A stretch of 64,000 nt of DNA, taken from NCBI GenBank assembly GCA_964631605.1, contig CAZVYG010000007.1:1-64000 (forward strand), read 5' to 3'. Source of the DNA: JARKQH01 sp964631605. GTDB taxonomy: Bacteria > Verrucomicrobiota > Verrucomicrobiia > Limisphaerales > UBA8199. Shown piece after piece: positions 1 through 8,224 of this stretch. The notes below the pieces were generated by a model. The model was not told where the DNA came from. It saw only the letters and a list, made by a program, of their open reading frames with translations, and did not search any database. The position numbers were made by a program, and so were the translations under genes. How positions within the stretch are numbered: position 1 is the stretch's first letter; each line of letters starts with the position of its first letter.

Positions 1-1564
1 TAAAATCGCCAATGTGAGCGTCTTCGGAGTCGCCGACGGGGGCCTGAAGGGAAATCGGTTGCTGAGCCAGCTTGAGCAGGGCGCGCACCCGCTCGATGGG
101 CAGTCCCATGTCTTCGGCGATTTCCTCGCAGGTGGGTTCGCGGCCGATATCCTGCAGGAGGCGTTTTTGGGTTCGGGTCAGCTTGTTGATGCTTTCGATC
201 ATGTGCACCGGGATGCGAATGGTGCGGGACTGGTCGGCAATCGAGCGGGTAATGGCCTGCCTAATCCACCAGGTGGCATAAGTGGAGAACTTGTAGCCGC
301 GGCGGTATTCGAAACGCTCGACGGCTTTCATGAGCCCGAGATTGCCTTCCTGAATCAGGTCGAGGAACGAGAGGCCGCGGTTGGTGTATTTCTTGGCGAT
401 GGAAATGACGAGGCGCAAATTGGCCTCGACCATTTCGGTTTTCGCCTGGGTGGCGCGGCCGGCGTGGAGCTTCATCTGCTGGAAGGCCTGTTTGAAGCGC
501 TCGGCCGGCTGGCGGACGAGGCGTTCGAGCGCCCGCAAACGCGCCTGCTCTTCGTGCCATCGTTTTTGGTGTTCCGGTTCGTGCTCGCGGCCTGCCAGCT
601 CCTGGAGGGCCGCCTGGCAGGCGAGAAAATGCTCGTAGGTGTTTTCAGCAACGAGGGTCATTTCTTCGATGACCTTTTGTTTGTAGGCGAACCGGTGGAA
701 GGAGGCCTGAAGTTTCCGCTCAACCTGGCCCAACTCCGCCTCGAGCCGCCTGCGCCCAGCGCGGCTCTTGCAGTCCACCCAGGCGGCAAAGAGCCGGTCC
801 GCGTGCTGATCCAAATCACCCACGGTGGCAATCAGCCTGCGCAGCAGGCGTAGGTGGTTGTCGCGGCTTTCCACCTTCTTATCCAGAACAACGCGATCAA
901 AGCGCTCTTTGGGAGGATCGGAGACGAGCTTCTCGGCGAGGCTGACATGCTCCTTGGCGGCGAAGCCGAACCCGTAAAGAATCCGGCGCACCTGGTTTTC
1001 CGCTTGCTCGATGCGCCGGGAAATCTGCACCTCCTGGTCGCGGGTCAGCAGCGGAACTTGCCCCATCTGGCGGAGGTACATGCGTACCGGGTCGTCGAGC
1101 ACGTCCAGGCGGGAACGCTCCTCTTCTTCTTCCTCGGGCTGGCGCACCCGGTCCACCTCGGCTTGATCCACAATCTCGACGTCCAGGTTCCGCAATTGAA
1201 CGTAGATTTGGTCCAGCTCTTCCGGTCCAATCAGCGAATCCGGCAGCGCCTCATTGATGTCATTATAGGTGAGATATCCCTGTTCCTGGTGGAGACGAAG
1301 CAGCTCCTTGATCTTCTCGGTGACCTCGGGGGAATGCGAGTCGGCAATTGCCGCGGCATTTCGCGCGGTGGTTTGGTCCGCGGCGGATTTGGGTTCCGAT
1401 TTCGGATTACTCGCGCCCGGGGCTGCTTCGTCGCGGGAGGACCCGGACCCGTTGCGTGCTGCGGCGGCGCGAACCGCGGCGGCGCCACGCTGCTCCCCGC
1501 GGGAGCGCGCGGGCTTGCCCGAGGAGGGCTTTGCCTGGGGTTTGCTCACCTTCAACCGCGACAT
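1..1564 (-). CDS. rpoD: RNA polymerase primary sigma factor (sigma-70), C-terminus cut by window edge
   Basis: This is the housekeeping sigma factor that directs RNA polymerase to promoters. The frame runs from an ATG at 1564 off the left edge, so 521 residues are visible and region 4 (the -35 reader) lies outside. In order: a basic, Ala/Ser/Pro-rich N-terminus; an acidic patch near residue 145; region 1.2 (DPVRMYLRQMG) near residue 157; a charged non-conserved stretch of about 150 residues; then region 2 with EANLRLVISIAKKY, FLDLIQEGNLGLMKAV and YKFSTYATWWIRQAI. The region 3 start is IRIPVHMIESINKL. These region 2 sequences match primary sigma factors rather than ECF or sigma-54 types. The gene lies 69 bases downstream of the export gene ending at 1634, on the same strand. 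Long open frames on the opposite strand here are antisense shadows. Confidence 0.97.
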   Translation of the reverse strand, partial: MSRLKVSKPQAKPSSGKPARSRGEQRGAAAVRAAAARNGSGSSRDEAAPGASNPKSEPKSAADQTTARNAAAIADSHSPEVTEKIKELLRLHQEQGYLTYNDINEALPDSLIGPEELDQIYVQLRNLDVEIVDQAEVDRVRQPEEEEEERSRLDVLDDPVRMYLRQMGQVPLLTRDQEVQISRRIEQAENQVRRILYGFGFAAKEHVSLAEKLVSDPPKERFDRVVLDKKVESRDNHLRLLRRLIATVGDLDQHADRLFAAWVDCKSRAGRRRLEAELGQVERKLQASFHRFAYKQKVIEEMTLVAENTYEHFLACQAALQELAGREHEPEHQKRWHEEQARLRALERLVRQPAERFKQAFQQMKLHAGRATQAKTEMVEANLRLVISIAKKYTNRGLSFLDLIQEGNLGLMKAVERFEYRRGYKFSTYATWWIRQAITRSIADQSRTIRIPVHMIESINKLTRTQKRLLQDIGREPTCEEIAEDMGLPIERVRALLKLAQQPISLQAPVGDSEDAHIGDF

Positions 1565-1633
1565 ACGACGTTACAACTTCTGAACAACTCAAAACAACAA
1601 ACCCAACAACCTCCGCCCCCACGGCCAACCAAC

Positions 1634-2728
1634 CTATTGGTTGGTCACCGGGATGCTAACCGATGTGCCCTGGTCGCCACCGGCTGCCCGAATGCCCTCA
1701 TTCGCCGCGACCGTGCTCACGAACGTGTTCACGACCAGGTTCAAATACGATTTGAGGATGCGGTACGGCGAATTCGGCACATACACAATATCCCCCGGCT
1801 CCAATTTCACGTTCGGGGCCTTCCCCTTCATGATAGCACCGAAATCCACAACCGCAATTTGGGGTTCAGCCAGGGAGCCGCGGACAATGGCGATCTGGGA
1901 CAAATAGGCGTCATTCTGCAAGCCTTGTTCGTAGCGGGCGAGGTAGTCAAACTGGGCCGGACCATCCGCGCCGGTCATGACGGAGACCAGCGTAAGAGTG
2001 TCCGTGTAGGGAATGGCGCGGGGATTGCGCACCGCGCCAAGAACATACACCTCCTGCGCCAGGCTCGAGGGGATGAAAACGAAGTCATCCGGCTGGAGCA
2101 CGATGTTCTGCGAGGTGTCACCCTCGCGCAGCAACCGTTGGAAATCCACCGGCAACGCCTGCCCGTTGCGCATCACGAAACTGTGCCTCAGATCGGCCAG
2201 TTCCTCCGAATTGGCCGGTGAAACCGAACGGGCGGTGCCGCCCGCCAAGGCGATGGCCTCGAGGAGCGATATGGGGGCCGGCATCGGATAGATGCCCGGC
2301 CGGTTCAGCCGCCCCACCAGCCAGACATGGCGGCTGCCCACCGCCCGCAACGTGAGGCTCACCTGCGGTTGGCTCAAATACTTCGAGAGCCCCTGCTCGA
2401 GCGCCTGCCGGGTCTGGTCGAGAGTCAGCCCCCAGACATCCATGCCAGGCAGCAAATGAAAATAGATTTTCCCGTCCGGTCCCACCGCCGTGCGGCTGCG
2501 GCTCGTCGGCTGGCCAATGATCTCGATCTCCAATTGGTCTCCAGGTCCCAGCGTAAAGTCTCCGCCAGCGGGTCGCAACAGCTCCGGACTGATCCGGTTG
2601 GTGGACTCCATGGCCGTGAAGGACACCGAGGGCTCGGTAAATTGCGTCTTGGGGGCGGGGGTCGTTTTGCAGCCGGTCACCAGAACACCCGCCAGGGCGA
2701 AACAGCAGATCCACGTCAGATTTTTCAT
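1634..2728 (-). CDS. Polysaccharide export lipoprotein (Wza-like, SLBB domains)
   Basis: This is a 364-residue outer-membrane polysaccharide export protein. It starts with a lipoprotein signal peptide ending in a lipobox (VLVTGC), followed by a Wza/GumB-type export domain (FTLGPGDQLEIEIIGQP, then VGPDGKIYFHLLPG). Two SLBB-like segments follow, one at VWLVGRLNRPGIYPM and one at VYVLGAVRNPRAIPY. The family forms the channel that passes capsule or exopolysaccharide through the outer membrane. I chose the ATG at 2728 because a GGTGA sequence lies five bases upstream. A GTG at 2737 overlapping the stop of the preceding gene is the alternative. It is co-transcribed with its paralogue upstream. No glycosyltransferase, Wzx/Wzy or Wzc partner is visible in the window. 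Confidence 0.9.
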   Translation of the reverse strand: MKNLTWICCFALAGVLVTGCKTTPAPKTQFTEPSVSFTAMESTNRISPELLRPAGGDFTLGPGDQLEIEIIGQPTSRSRTAVGPDGKIYFHLLPGMDVWGLTLDQTRQALEQGLSKYLSQPQVSLTLRAVGSRHVWLVGRLNRPGIYPMPAPISLLEAIALAGGTARSVSPANSEELADLRHSFVMRNGQALPVDFQRLLREGDTSQNIVLQPDDFVFIPSSLAQEVYVLGAVRNPRAIPYTDTLTLVSVMTGADGPAQFDYLARYEQGLQNDAYLSQIAIVRGSLAEPQIAVVDFGAIMKGKAPNVKLEPGDIVYVPNSPYRILKSYLNLVVNTFVSTVAANEGIRAAGGDQGTSVSIPVTNQ

Positions 2729-2733
2729 CGTTA

Positions 2734-3756
2734 TCACCAGTCAATTATCGAATCGTTAATGAGGGGGTCCACCTTGCGTGTGGTGGCCGTCACAACAAAG
2801 GATTGCATGAAAGCGCGGGCGGCGATGTCGAGAATGTCACCGACCTTCACCCACGGGTTCTGGCTGATGTAAACAATATCTCGCGGCTGCAGTTTGAAAT
2901 CCTGGCTTTTGCCGGCCAGGATGTCGCTGGTGTCCACCACGAAGGTCTCGGGCGTCGAGAGTGAGCCCCGCACCACCAGGACTTTGCTCCGGAACGATTT
3001 CCGCGTGAAACCACCCCGCGCGCTGATGACGCTGATGACGGTCGGTTTGGGAGCATAAGCCACGATGCCGGGTCGGGCCACCTCACCCAGAACGTAAATC
3101 TCATTGGCGGTGGCGGAGGCGAAATAGATGTAGTCGCCGGGAGCCAACGGGACGTTTTGCGACAGGTCGCCGCGCTGGAACAACCGTTCGAGGTCCACCG
3201 GCAGGCGGTCGCCGTTGCGAACAATGAAGCTGCGCGACAAATCCGCCAGCTCGACCGAGCGCTGTTCGAACAGGCCCGTTTCCAGACCGCCCGCCCGGGC
3301 TACGGCCTCGATGACCGTCAGTGGCCGGTCGAGGTTATAGACCCCCTTGTTTACGACGGCGCCAAGCACATAGTACTTTTTGCTGTTGTAAGCTGCCGGG
3401 GTGACGATGGTGCGCGGGTTCTGGTAATAGTTGCCGAGCGCCTCGTCGAGTTTGGCCCGCAGCTCATCAATCGTGAGTCCGGCGGCCATGATCTGGCGAG
3501 CCTGGAGGAAGGTGATGCGGCCATCCGGACCGATCGGCACGTCGGTGCGCGCCGTGTCGGGCTGATCCAACAGCATGAGGTTGAGCAGGTCACCGGGGCC
3601 GAGGGTGAGCCGCTGCTGCCAATCCGCTCGTTTGGGTTGGGCCACCCCGGACAAGGATCGCGGGCTCGAGGCGTCGGAGTCAGCGGCCAGACTCACCAAG
3701 GCGCAGCCGGGGGCCAGGGTAAGGCAGAGGACGATTAGTGCGGTTTTTTTTCTCAT
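2734..3756 (-). CDS. Polysaccharide export protein (Wza-like), first gene of pair
   Basis: This is a 340-residue paralogue of the next gene. It has a Sec-type signal sequence (MRKKTALIVLCLTLAPGCAL) in which the Cys after PG could act as a lipid anchor, followed by the export domain LTLGPGDLLNLMLLDQP and IGPDGRITFLQA. SLBB-like repeats begin at KYYVLGAVVNKGVYN and EIYVLGEVARPGIVAY. Both proteins keep the RSFIVRNG/RHSFVMRNG plus DLERL/DFQRL sequence, so they arose by duplication. The stop codon is coupled to the start region of the following gene (stop 2734-2736, next ATG at 2728). A perfect 7-bp dyad lies about 70 bases upstream (3826-3842). I see no strong Shine-Dalgarno sequence. Confidence 0.9.
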   Translation of the reverse strand: MRKKTALIVLCLTLAPGCALVSLAADSDASSPRSLSGVAQPKRADWQQRLTLGPGDLLNLMLLDQPDTARTDVPIGPDGRITFLQARQIMAAGLTIDELRAKLDEALGNYYQNPRTIVTPAAYNSKKYYVLGAVVNKGVYNLDRPLTVIEAVARAGGLETGLFEQRSVELADLSRSFIVRNGDRLPVDLERLFQRGDLSQNVPLAPGDYIYFASATANEIYVLGEVARPGIVAYAPKPTVISVISARGGFTRKSFRSKVLVVRGSLSTPETFVVDTSDILAGKSQDFKLQPRDIVYISQNPWVKVGDILDIAARAFMQSFVVTATTRKVDPLINDSIIDW

Positions 3757-3825
3757 GATCGTATGCTGCGGTTATCCGCTCATCGGTGTTCTCTACAAAC
3801 ACGGTAGCCGGACGTATCTTGCGGA

Positions 3826-3842
3826 GCAAGATTTGTCCATTC
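3826..3842. repeat. Perfect inverted repeat (7-3-7) upstream of the export gene pair
   Basis: ATCTTGC, a three-base spacer, then GCAAGAT. The dyad lies about 70 bases upstream of the start at 3756, in the 158-base gap between the export genes and the hydrolase gene. It could be an operator or the stem of a small hairpin. No protein can be assigned to it. I see no convincing -35/-10 pair nearby, so the role is open. Confidence 0.4.
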
Positions 3843-3914
3843 AGGACCTCTACGGATGGCCTATCCGCAATTTCCCACCATGATTCCCGCCCCACCGCCT
3901 CGCGGCTCCCCCAT

Positions 3915-4691
3915 TCATGCCGCCGGCTCAGCCAAAAATGCGGCCACCAAACGATGAAAAACCTCCGGCGCTTCCGCATGCAGCCAATGCCCCGCGCCCG
4001 GAACCAACTCCATTCTTGCGCTGGGAAACAGCTCCCTCGCCGGCACGAGGTCCGCCTCGCTTAAATAGTCTGAATGTTCGCCGCGAAGAAAAAGGGTCGG
4101 GCCGGCATAGGTTCGCCTGCCGGGAAGGGCTTGGCGAAGACGATCGTAGTTGGCTGCAATCTCGTGGAGCCCCATTCGCCAGACGAAGTGTTGTCCCGAC
4201 GCATGGCGGCTCAGGCCCCTCAATAGGAACTGCCGCACGGCCAGTTCCGGTATCCACGGCTCCAGCGCCGATTCCAGCTCGCGCCGGGTGGTGTAACGGT
4301 TTAGGTCCAGCGCCAGCAGTCCCTCGAGGATTCGCTGGTGGTGAGGGGGGTACGCTTTGGGCGCAATGTCGGCCACCACAAGACGCGCCACGCGTTCCGG
4401 GTAACGCAGGGCAAACTCCATGGCGGTCTTGCCCCCCATGGAGTGCCCCAACAGGCGCACCGGCGGCAACCCTTTGGCTTGCACCAATTCAAGTACATCC
4501 TCTGCCATCATGCCGTAGTCCATCTCCGGGCTGTGCGGCGATCGCCCATGGTTGCGCTGATCCACCGCATAGACGCGGTAACGTTCGGCCATGCGCTGGT
4601 TGAAAGGATTCAGGTTTTCCAGCGAGCCGAAAAGACCATGTAATACGATTAACGGTTCGCCCTTGCCGAAGGTCTGAAAATGAAGCCGCAT
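3915..4691 (-). CDS. Alpha/beta hydrolase (YbfF-like esterase)
   Basis: A 258-residue cytoplasmic alpha/beta hydrolase with no signal peptide. The oxyanion HG motif is in LIVLHGLFGS near residue 19. The nucleophile elbow is GHSMGG near residue 103. The third-member His is in GAGHWLHAE near residue 233, and an acidic residue is available in LRGEHSDYL. The sequence VDQRNHGRSPHS is typical of the YbfF/abhydrolase-1 esterases. The substrate is unknown; such enzymes hydrolyse short acyl esters or thioesters. A -10/-35 pair (TTGTAG, 17 bases, CATACT) ends nine bases before the ATG, suggesting a very short leader. It is divergent from the lipoate ligase gene. Confidence 0.9.
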   Translation of the reverse strand: MRLHFQTFGKGEPLIVLHGLFGSLENLNPFNQRMAERYRVYAVDQRNHGRSPHSPEMDYGMMAEDVLELVQAKGLPPVRLLGHSMGGKTAMEFALRYPERVARLVVADIAPKAYPPHHQRILEGLLALDLNRYTTRRELESALEPWIPELAVRQFLLRGLSRHASGQHFVWRMGLHEIAANYDRLRQALPGRRTYAGPTLFLRGEHSDYLSEADLVPARELFPSARMELVPGAGHWLHAEAPEVFHRLVAAFLAEPAA

Positions 4692-4700
4692 GCGCGTCTC

Positions 4701-4729
4701 AGTATGGCAGGCGCCGCCGCTGGCTACAA
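4701..4729 (-). promoter_or_regulatory. Candidate sigma-70 promoter for the alpha/beta hydrolase
   Basis: On the minus strand TTGTAG (4724-4729) is followed by a 17-base spacer and CATACT (4701-4706), nine bases before the ATG at 4691. The -10 matches four of six consensus positions. The predicted transcript would start within a few bases of the start codon. Confidence 0.4.
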
Positions 4730-4846
4730 GACCCCGGGCGCACGGCCGGGTTGCGCCAGTTCCGGAGCGGCTCCCGTGTCTGCGCTTGTCCTGGAAGTTG
4801 ATTCCCGCTTAACTGCAATTCGATCCTCGGCTAAGTGAAACACCGA

Positions 4847-5566
4847 ATGAAATGCTGCGACTTCACATTCGACTCAACAGAAGAGAACCTCGCCTGCGAG
4901 GAGGTGCTGCTGGATTGCTGCGAGCAGGGGATCGAAGGGCCGCTGTTGCGGTTTTGGGAACCCGCCGGTTATGCCGTCGTCGTTGGATATGCCAACCATG
5001 TCCAAACCGAAGTGAACCTGGCTTTTTGCGCCGAAGCAGGCATCCCGGTCCTGCGGCGGTTTTCCGGCGGCGGGACGGTGCTGCAGGGGCCGGGTTGCTT
5101 GAACTACGCGTTATTTTTGCCGGTGGACGTCTCCGGGCCCCTCGCCGGGATCCATTCGACCAACGCCTTCGTTCTGGATAAGCATGTCATTGCCATTTCC
5201 ACCTTGCTGCGCGCCCCGGTCGAGCGACAGGGGGACACAGACCTTGCCATCGGTGGCATGAAATTCTCCGGCAACGCCCAGCGCCGCCGCCGCCGCTTCC
5301 TCGTCTTTCATGGCTGCTTCCTCCTCAACCTCGATTTGGAGATGGTGGAGAAGACGCTGCACATGCCTTCCCGTCAGCCAGGCTACCGCTTGAATCGGCC
5401 GCACCGGGATTTTCTGCTTAACCTCCGACTCGAACCCAGCGCCCTCAAGAACGCCCTGCGCGCTGCTTGGAAAGCCGTCATCCCGTGCGATCACCTGCCG
5501 TTTGACCTCATCCGGAAACTTGCTCGCGAGAAATATGCCCTCGACGAGTGGAACTTGAAGTTCTGA
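4847..5566 (+). CDS. Lipoate-protein ligase A family protein
   Basis: About 239 residues of the LplA/LipB/BirA-like catalytic fold. The lipoate-binding loop RRFSGGGTVLQGPGCLNYAL is present near residue 70. The catalytic Lys region is AIGGMKFSGNAQRRRR near residue 145, preceded by GDTDL. The family transfers lipoate or octanoate to E2 and GcvH proteins. The protein is shorter than E. coli LplA and lacks its C-terminal accessory domain, as in other small ligase or octanoyltransferase (LipM/LipL-like) members, so the exact acyl donor cannot be decided. Start: ATG at 4847; a GTG at 4835 would add four residues. It is alone on the plus strand, divergent from the hydrolase gene. Confidence 0.88.
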   Translation: MKCCDFTFDSTEENLACEEVLLDCCEQGIEGPLLRFWEPAGYAVVVGYANHVQTEVNLAFCAEAGIPVLRRFSGGGTVLQGPGCLNYALFLPVDVSGPLAGIHSTNAFVLDKHVIAISTLLRAPVERQGDTDLAIGGMKFSGNAQRRRRRFLVFHGCFLLNLDLEMVEKTLHMPSRQPGYRLNRPHRDFLLNLRLEPSALKNALRAAWKAVIPCDHLPFDLIRKLAREKYALDEWNLKF

Positions 5567-5665
5567 TTCGAATCAAGGGAGTGCCGTGTTACACGGGACC
5601 CGCCTTCAGGCGGCAATCAGTGCGCCAGAGCTGCCGCCTGCCAGTCTCGGGAGGTTGAGCCAACG

Positions 5666-7039
5666 TCAATCGCCGCCTGCCGCCGGAGGCAGGCGCAATG
5701 CGGTGTCCACCGGCTGAATGTCGGCGAGTTCCCTGCCCGGCACGCCCCCGCCCAGTTCGACCAGCCGCTCTCCCGCAGGGCGAACCCGGGTCTGGAAGCT
5801 GGCGGAAGCCTCGTTGAAAGCCGAGGTGGCGCGTTCGAGCCCGGCGCCAATTTTGGCGAAGTGCTCGGCGAATTTGCTGACCCGTTGGTAGAGCTCGCGG
5901 GCGGTGTCCGCAATCTTTCGCGCGTTCTCGGTCTGGGCATGTTGCTGCCAGCTTACGCTCACCGAGCGAAGCAGGGCGATCAGGGAAGCCGGCGTGGCCA
6001 GAAGGATGCGCCTGGATGCCGCCCAGACGATCAGGTCGTGATCACCTTCAAGCGCGGCGCTGAAAAGGGACTCGGCGGGAAGAAATAGCACTACATGATC
6101 GAGCGCGTTCGGGAACTGGCTCGGGTAATCACGCTCCGCCAGCGCCCGGATGGTGGCTTTGAGCTTGTTGGCGTGGGCGGCCAGCGATTCCGACCGTTTG
6201 GCAGGGTCCGCCGCTTCCAGGGCGCTGAGAAAATCCAGGTCCGGGACCTTGGCATCCACGATGATCACCCGGTCGCCGGGCAGGTGGACCAGCAGGTCCG
6301 GCTTGGCGTCGCCCGCCTGGGCCTGTTCCACGAAGTCGCAGTGGGCGCTCATGCCGGCGGCCTCCACGACGCGCCGGAGGGTTTCCTCTCCCCAGCGCCC
6401 GCGGGCTTGGTTGGATTTCAGCACGGCGCGGAACTGCTGAGTTTCCTGGGCCAGGGCCTGGCTTTGCTGAGCCAGTTGATCGAGCTGTTTCTTGACTTCG
6501 CCCAGGGTGGATGCCTGGAGGTTCTCGGCCTGTTGCAGTCGCTGCTGGTAAGCTTCGAGGTGTTGCTTGAGCGGCTCGACCAGCAGTTTGATGGATTCCT
6601 GGCGCTTCTCGAGGTCGCCCCGGGCGGCTTCCTGGAACTTGCCGAAGGTTTGTTCGGCCAGGCGCAAAAACTCCGGGGCGCTCCGCTGCAAAGCATCGGC
6701 GCTGAGCGCCCGAAACGCTTCGCGCAGGTCGGCCAACGCTTTCTCCTGCGCTGCCCGGGCTTCCTGCAGCGTCTTCTCGTGCAGCGCCCGTTGGTCCGCC
6801 AGAAGTTGCTCCGCCGCCTGGCAACGCGCCTCGGCGGAAGCGCGGGCGGCCAGCTCGCGGGTCGCGTCGGCGCGGGCATTGGTCAGTTCGAGCTCCCGCT
6901 GGGCCAGTTGCTGGCGCAGCTCATTGGCCAGGCGGTCGTCGGCAGGCGCGGCGCGGCCTCGGCCCCAGAGCCAGCCGACCAACAGGCCCAGCAGGGCGCC
7001 AATTACCAAGCCGATTAACAGGTAGAATCCCGCAGGCAT
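5666..7039 (-). CDS. rmuC: DNA recombination protein RmuC
   Basis: A 457-residue RmuC-family protein. An N-terminal membrane segment (residues 4-24, FYLLIGLVIGALLGLLVGWL) is followed by about 180 residues of Ala/Gln/Glu/Leu-rich coiled coil. The RmuC nuclease-like core follows, with SNQARGRWGEETLRRVVEAAGM and DLLVHLPGDRVIIVDAKVP. The VIIVDAK motif fits the PD-(D/E)XK-like core described for the family, which limits inversions and other rearrangements at repeats. A short coiled C-terminus follows. It precedes nothing obviously related; the upstream neighbour on the same strand is ridA (25-base gap), so the two may be co-transcribed. Confidence 0.95.
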   Translation of the reverse strand: MPAGFYLLIGLVIGALLGLLVGWLWGRGRAAPADDRLANELRQQLAQRELELTNARADATRELAARASAEARCQAAEQLLADQRALHEKTLQEARAAQEKALADLREAFRALSADALQRSAPEFLRLAEQTFGKFQEAARGDLEKRQESIKLLVEPLKQHLEAYQQRLQQAENLQASTLGEVKKQLDQLAQQSQALAQETQQFRAVLKSNQARGRWGEETLRRVVEAAGMSAHCDFVEQAQAGDAKPDLLVHLPGDRVIIVDAKVPDLDFLSALEAADPAKRSESLAAHANKLKATIRALAERDYPSQFPNALDHVVLFLPAESLFSAALEGDHDLIVWAASRRILLATPASLIALLRSVSVSWQQHAQTENARKIADTARELYQRVSKFAEHFAKIGAGLERATSAFNEASASFQTRVRPAGERLVELGGGVPGRELADIQPVDTALRLPPAAGGD

Positions 7040-7064
7040 TGCTCAGGCTTTGGCGTCGAACGTC

Positions 7065-7448
7065 TTAGTAATGAGCCACCACTTCGATTTCGACCTGGGC
7101 CCCTTTGGGGAGGGCTGCCACCTGAATTGTGGAACGAGCAGGGTGATCGCCGGTGAAGTGCTTCGCGTACACCTCGTTCATGCCGGCAAAGTCGCCCAGG
7201 TTCGTCAGGAACACCGTGCTCTTGACCACATGGGCGAAGGTGAGTTTCTGGTCGTCCAGGATGGCCTTGATATTCTGAAGCACCCGTTCAGTCTGGACTT
7301 TGATATCTCCGGTAACAAGGTTGCCCGTGGCGGGGTCCAGGGGAATTTGCCCGGCACAGAAGAGCAAGTCACCCACGCGCACGGCATGGTTGTAAGGGCC
7401 GACCGCAGGAGCCGAGCCGGCTGGTTTGATGATTTGTTTATTGGCCAT
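7065..7448 (-). CDS. ridA: RidA family enamine/imine deaminase
   Basis: A 127-residue RidA/YjgF/YER057c protein. It shows the full family pattern: PVGPYNHAVRVGDLLFCAGQ-like start (here AVGPYNHAVRVGDLLFCAG), QTERVLQNIKAILDD, VVKSTVFLTNLGDFAGMNEVY and PARSTIQVAALPKGAQVEIE. The Arg of PARST binds the substrate carboxylate in characterised members. The role is clearance of reactive 2-aminoacrylate and other imines made by PLP enzymes. A candidate promoter TTGACG (7497-7502), 16 bases, TACGCT (7475-7480) lies upstream. An A-rich stretch with AAAGA precedes the ATG. rmuC follows closely downstream. Confidence 0.96.
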   Translation of the reverse strand: MANKQIIKPAGSAPAVGPYNHAVRVGDLLFCAGQIPLDPATGNLVTGDIKVQTERVLQNIKAILDDQKLTFAHVVKSTVFLTNLGDFAGMNEVYAKHFTGDHPARSTIQVAALPKGAQVEIEVVAHY

Positions 7449-7583
7449 ATTCGTTTTCTTTGAAATGCGAGCCTAGCGTAAGGCATCGCGTCAGCCCGTC
7501 AAGCGGCGCGTCGGGCTTTAAGGTTTCGCGCGGCGGGCGAGGCCCTGGCGATGCGCCCGGACAGCTCTGCCTCCGCCCCGGCA

Positions 7584-7612
7584 TTGTCAAGGCCCTGGTT
7601 TGCTGGTAGGCT
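7584..7612 (+). promoter_or_regulatory. Candidate promoter abutting the FMN reductase start codon
   Basis: TTGTCA (7584-7589), a 17-base spacer, and TAGGCT (7607-7612) preceded by TGG, an extended -10 form. Only six bases separate the -10 from the ATG at 7619, so the mRNA would begin at or next to the start codon. The helicase gene at 29707 has nearly the same sequence before its ATG (TGGTAGGAT, then six bases). Confidence 0.5.
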
Positions 7613-7618
7613 TGCCGC

Positions 7619-8224
7619 ATGGTTGAGCCTGGGCCGCGCATTTTGGCCGTTACCGGCAGCCTGCAGCAGCAGTCGGTAACGCGGGTGGTGATCCTTCATT
7701 TGGCAAAACGCCTCGAAGAATCGGGCTGTGCGGTGGACTTGCTGGATTTGAAGGAGGAACCGCTGCCGCTCTACAATCCGGACACGGCCCATCTCCAACC
7801 CGGTTTCGAACCCTTGCGCGCGCGGTTGAATGCCGCCGACGTGTTTGTGCTGGGCAGCCCCGATTATCACGGAAGCATCGGCAGCGCGCTCAAGAATTTC
7901 CTGGACCATTTCTGGCACGAGTTCGCCGGCAAACTCTTCGTCACGGTCGTCGCCTCGCACGAGAAAGGGTTGACCGTGACGGATCAGCTTCGGACCGTGG
8001 CGCGGCAGTGCTACGCCTGGACGCTGCCTTACGGCCTGAGCGTCGCCGAAAAGGTGGATGTGAAGGATGGCCAGGTGGCAAGCGAGAGCCTGAAGCAACG
8101 GTTGGAGATGGCGGTCCGGGATGCGCGGGTTTATGGCGCGCTGCTGGCCGCTCAGCGGCGGGCCGATCTGGCGTGCAGCGACCCCTGCTTCATGGCGAAG
8201 TTGCGAAAGTTGCACTCGAAATGA
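7619..8224 (+). CDS. NADPH-dependent FMN reductase (flavodoxin-like)
   Basis: A 201-residue flavodoxin-fold reductase. The phosphate-binding loop is ILAVTGSLQQQSVTRVV at the N-terminus, with DLLDLKEEPLPLYN after the second strand. FVLGSPDYHGSIGSALKNFLDH is the diagnostic motif of the FMN_red family (usual form sPeYhgs.pg.LKnaiD). Members reduce FMN, quinones, azo dyes or metals with NAD(P)H. The stop codon overlaps the start of the next gene in an ATGA arrangement, so the secreted alginate-lyase-like protein is translationally coupled to it. That pairing is odd because no functional link is obvious. Confidence 0.9.
   Translation: MVEPGPRILAVTGSLQQQSVTRVVILHLAKRLEESGCAVDLLDLKEEPLPLYNPDTAHLQPGFEPLRARLNAADVFVLGSPDYHGSIGSALKNFLDHFWHEFAGKLFVTVVASHEKGLTVTDQLRTVARQCYAWTLPYGLSVAEKVDVKDGQVASESLKQRLEMAVRDARVYGALLAAQRRADLACSDPCFMAKLRKLHSK

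Noticed and set aside
1625..1644. CCAACCAA/TTGGTTGG hairpin as a terminator of the export gene
   Set aside because: It overlaps the coding end and stop of the gene and is followed on the minus strand by G-rich, not U-rich, sequence.
14..2221. Two long plus-strand open frames of 279 and 455 codons
   Set aside because: They lie antisense to rpoD and the export lipoprotein gene, whose products have unmistakable family motifs. The plus-strand translations are low-complexity and resemble nothing known.
5641..5700. GCCTGCC/GGCAGGC palindromes as a mobile or dispersed repeat element
   Set aside because: They lie within the rmuC end and the adjacent gap, are short, and arise easily in GC-rich sequence; I saw no exact longer copies elsewhere.
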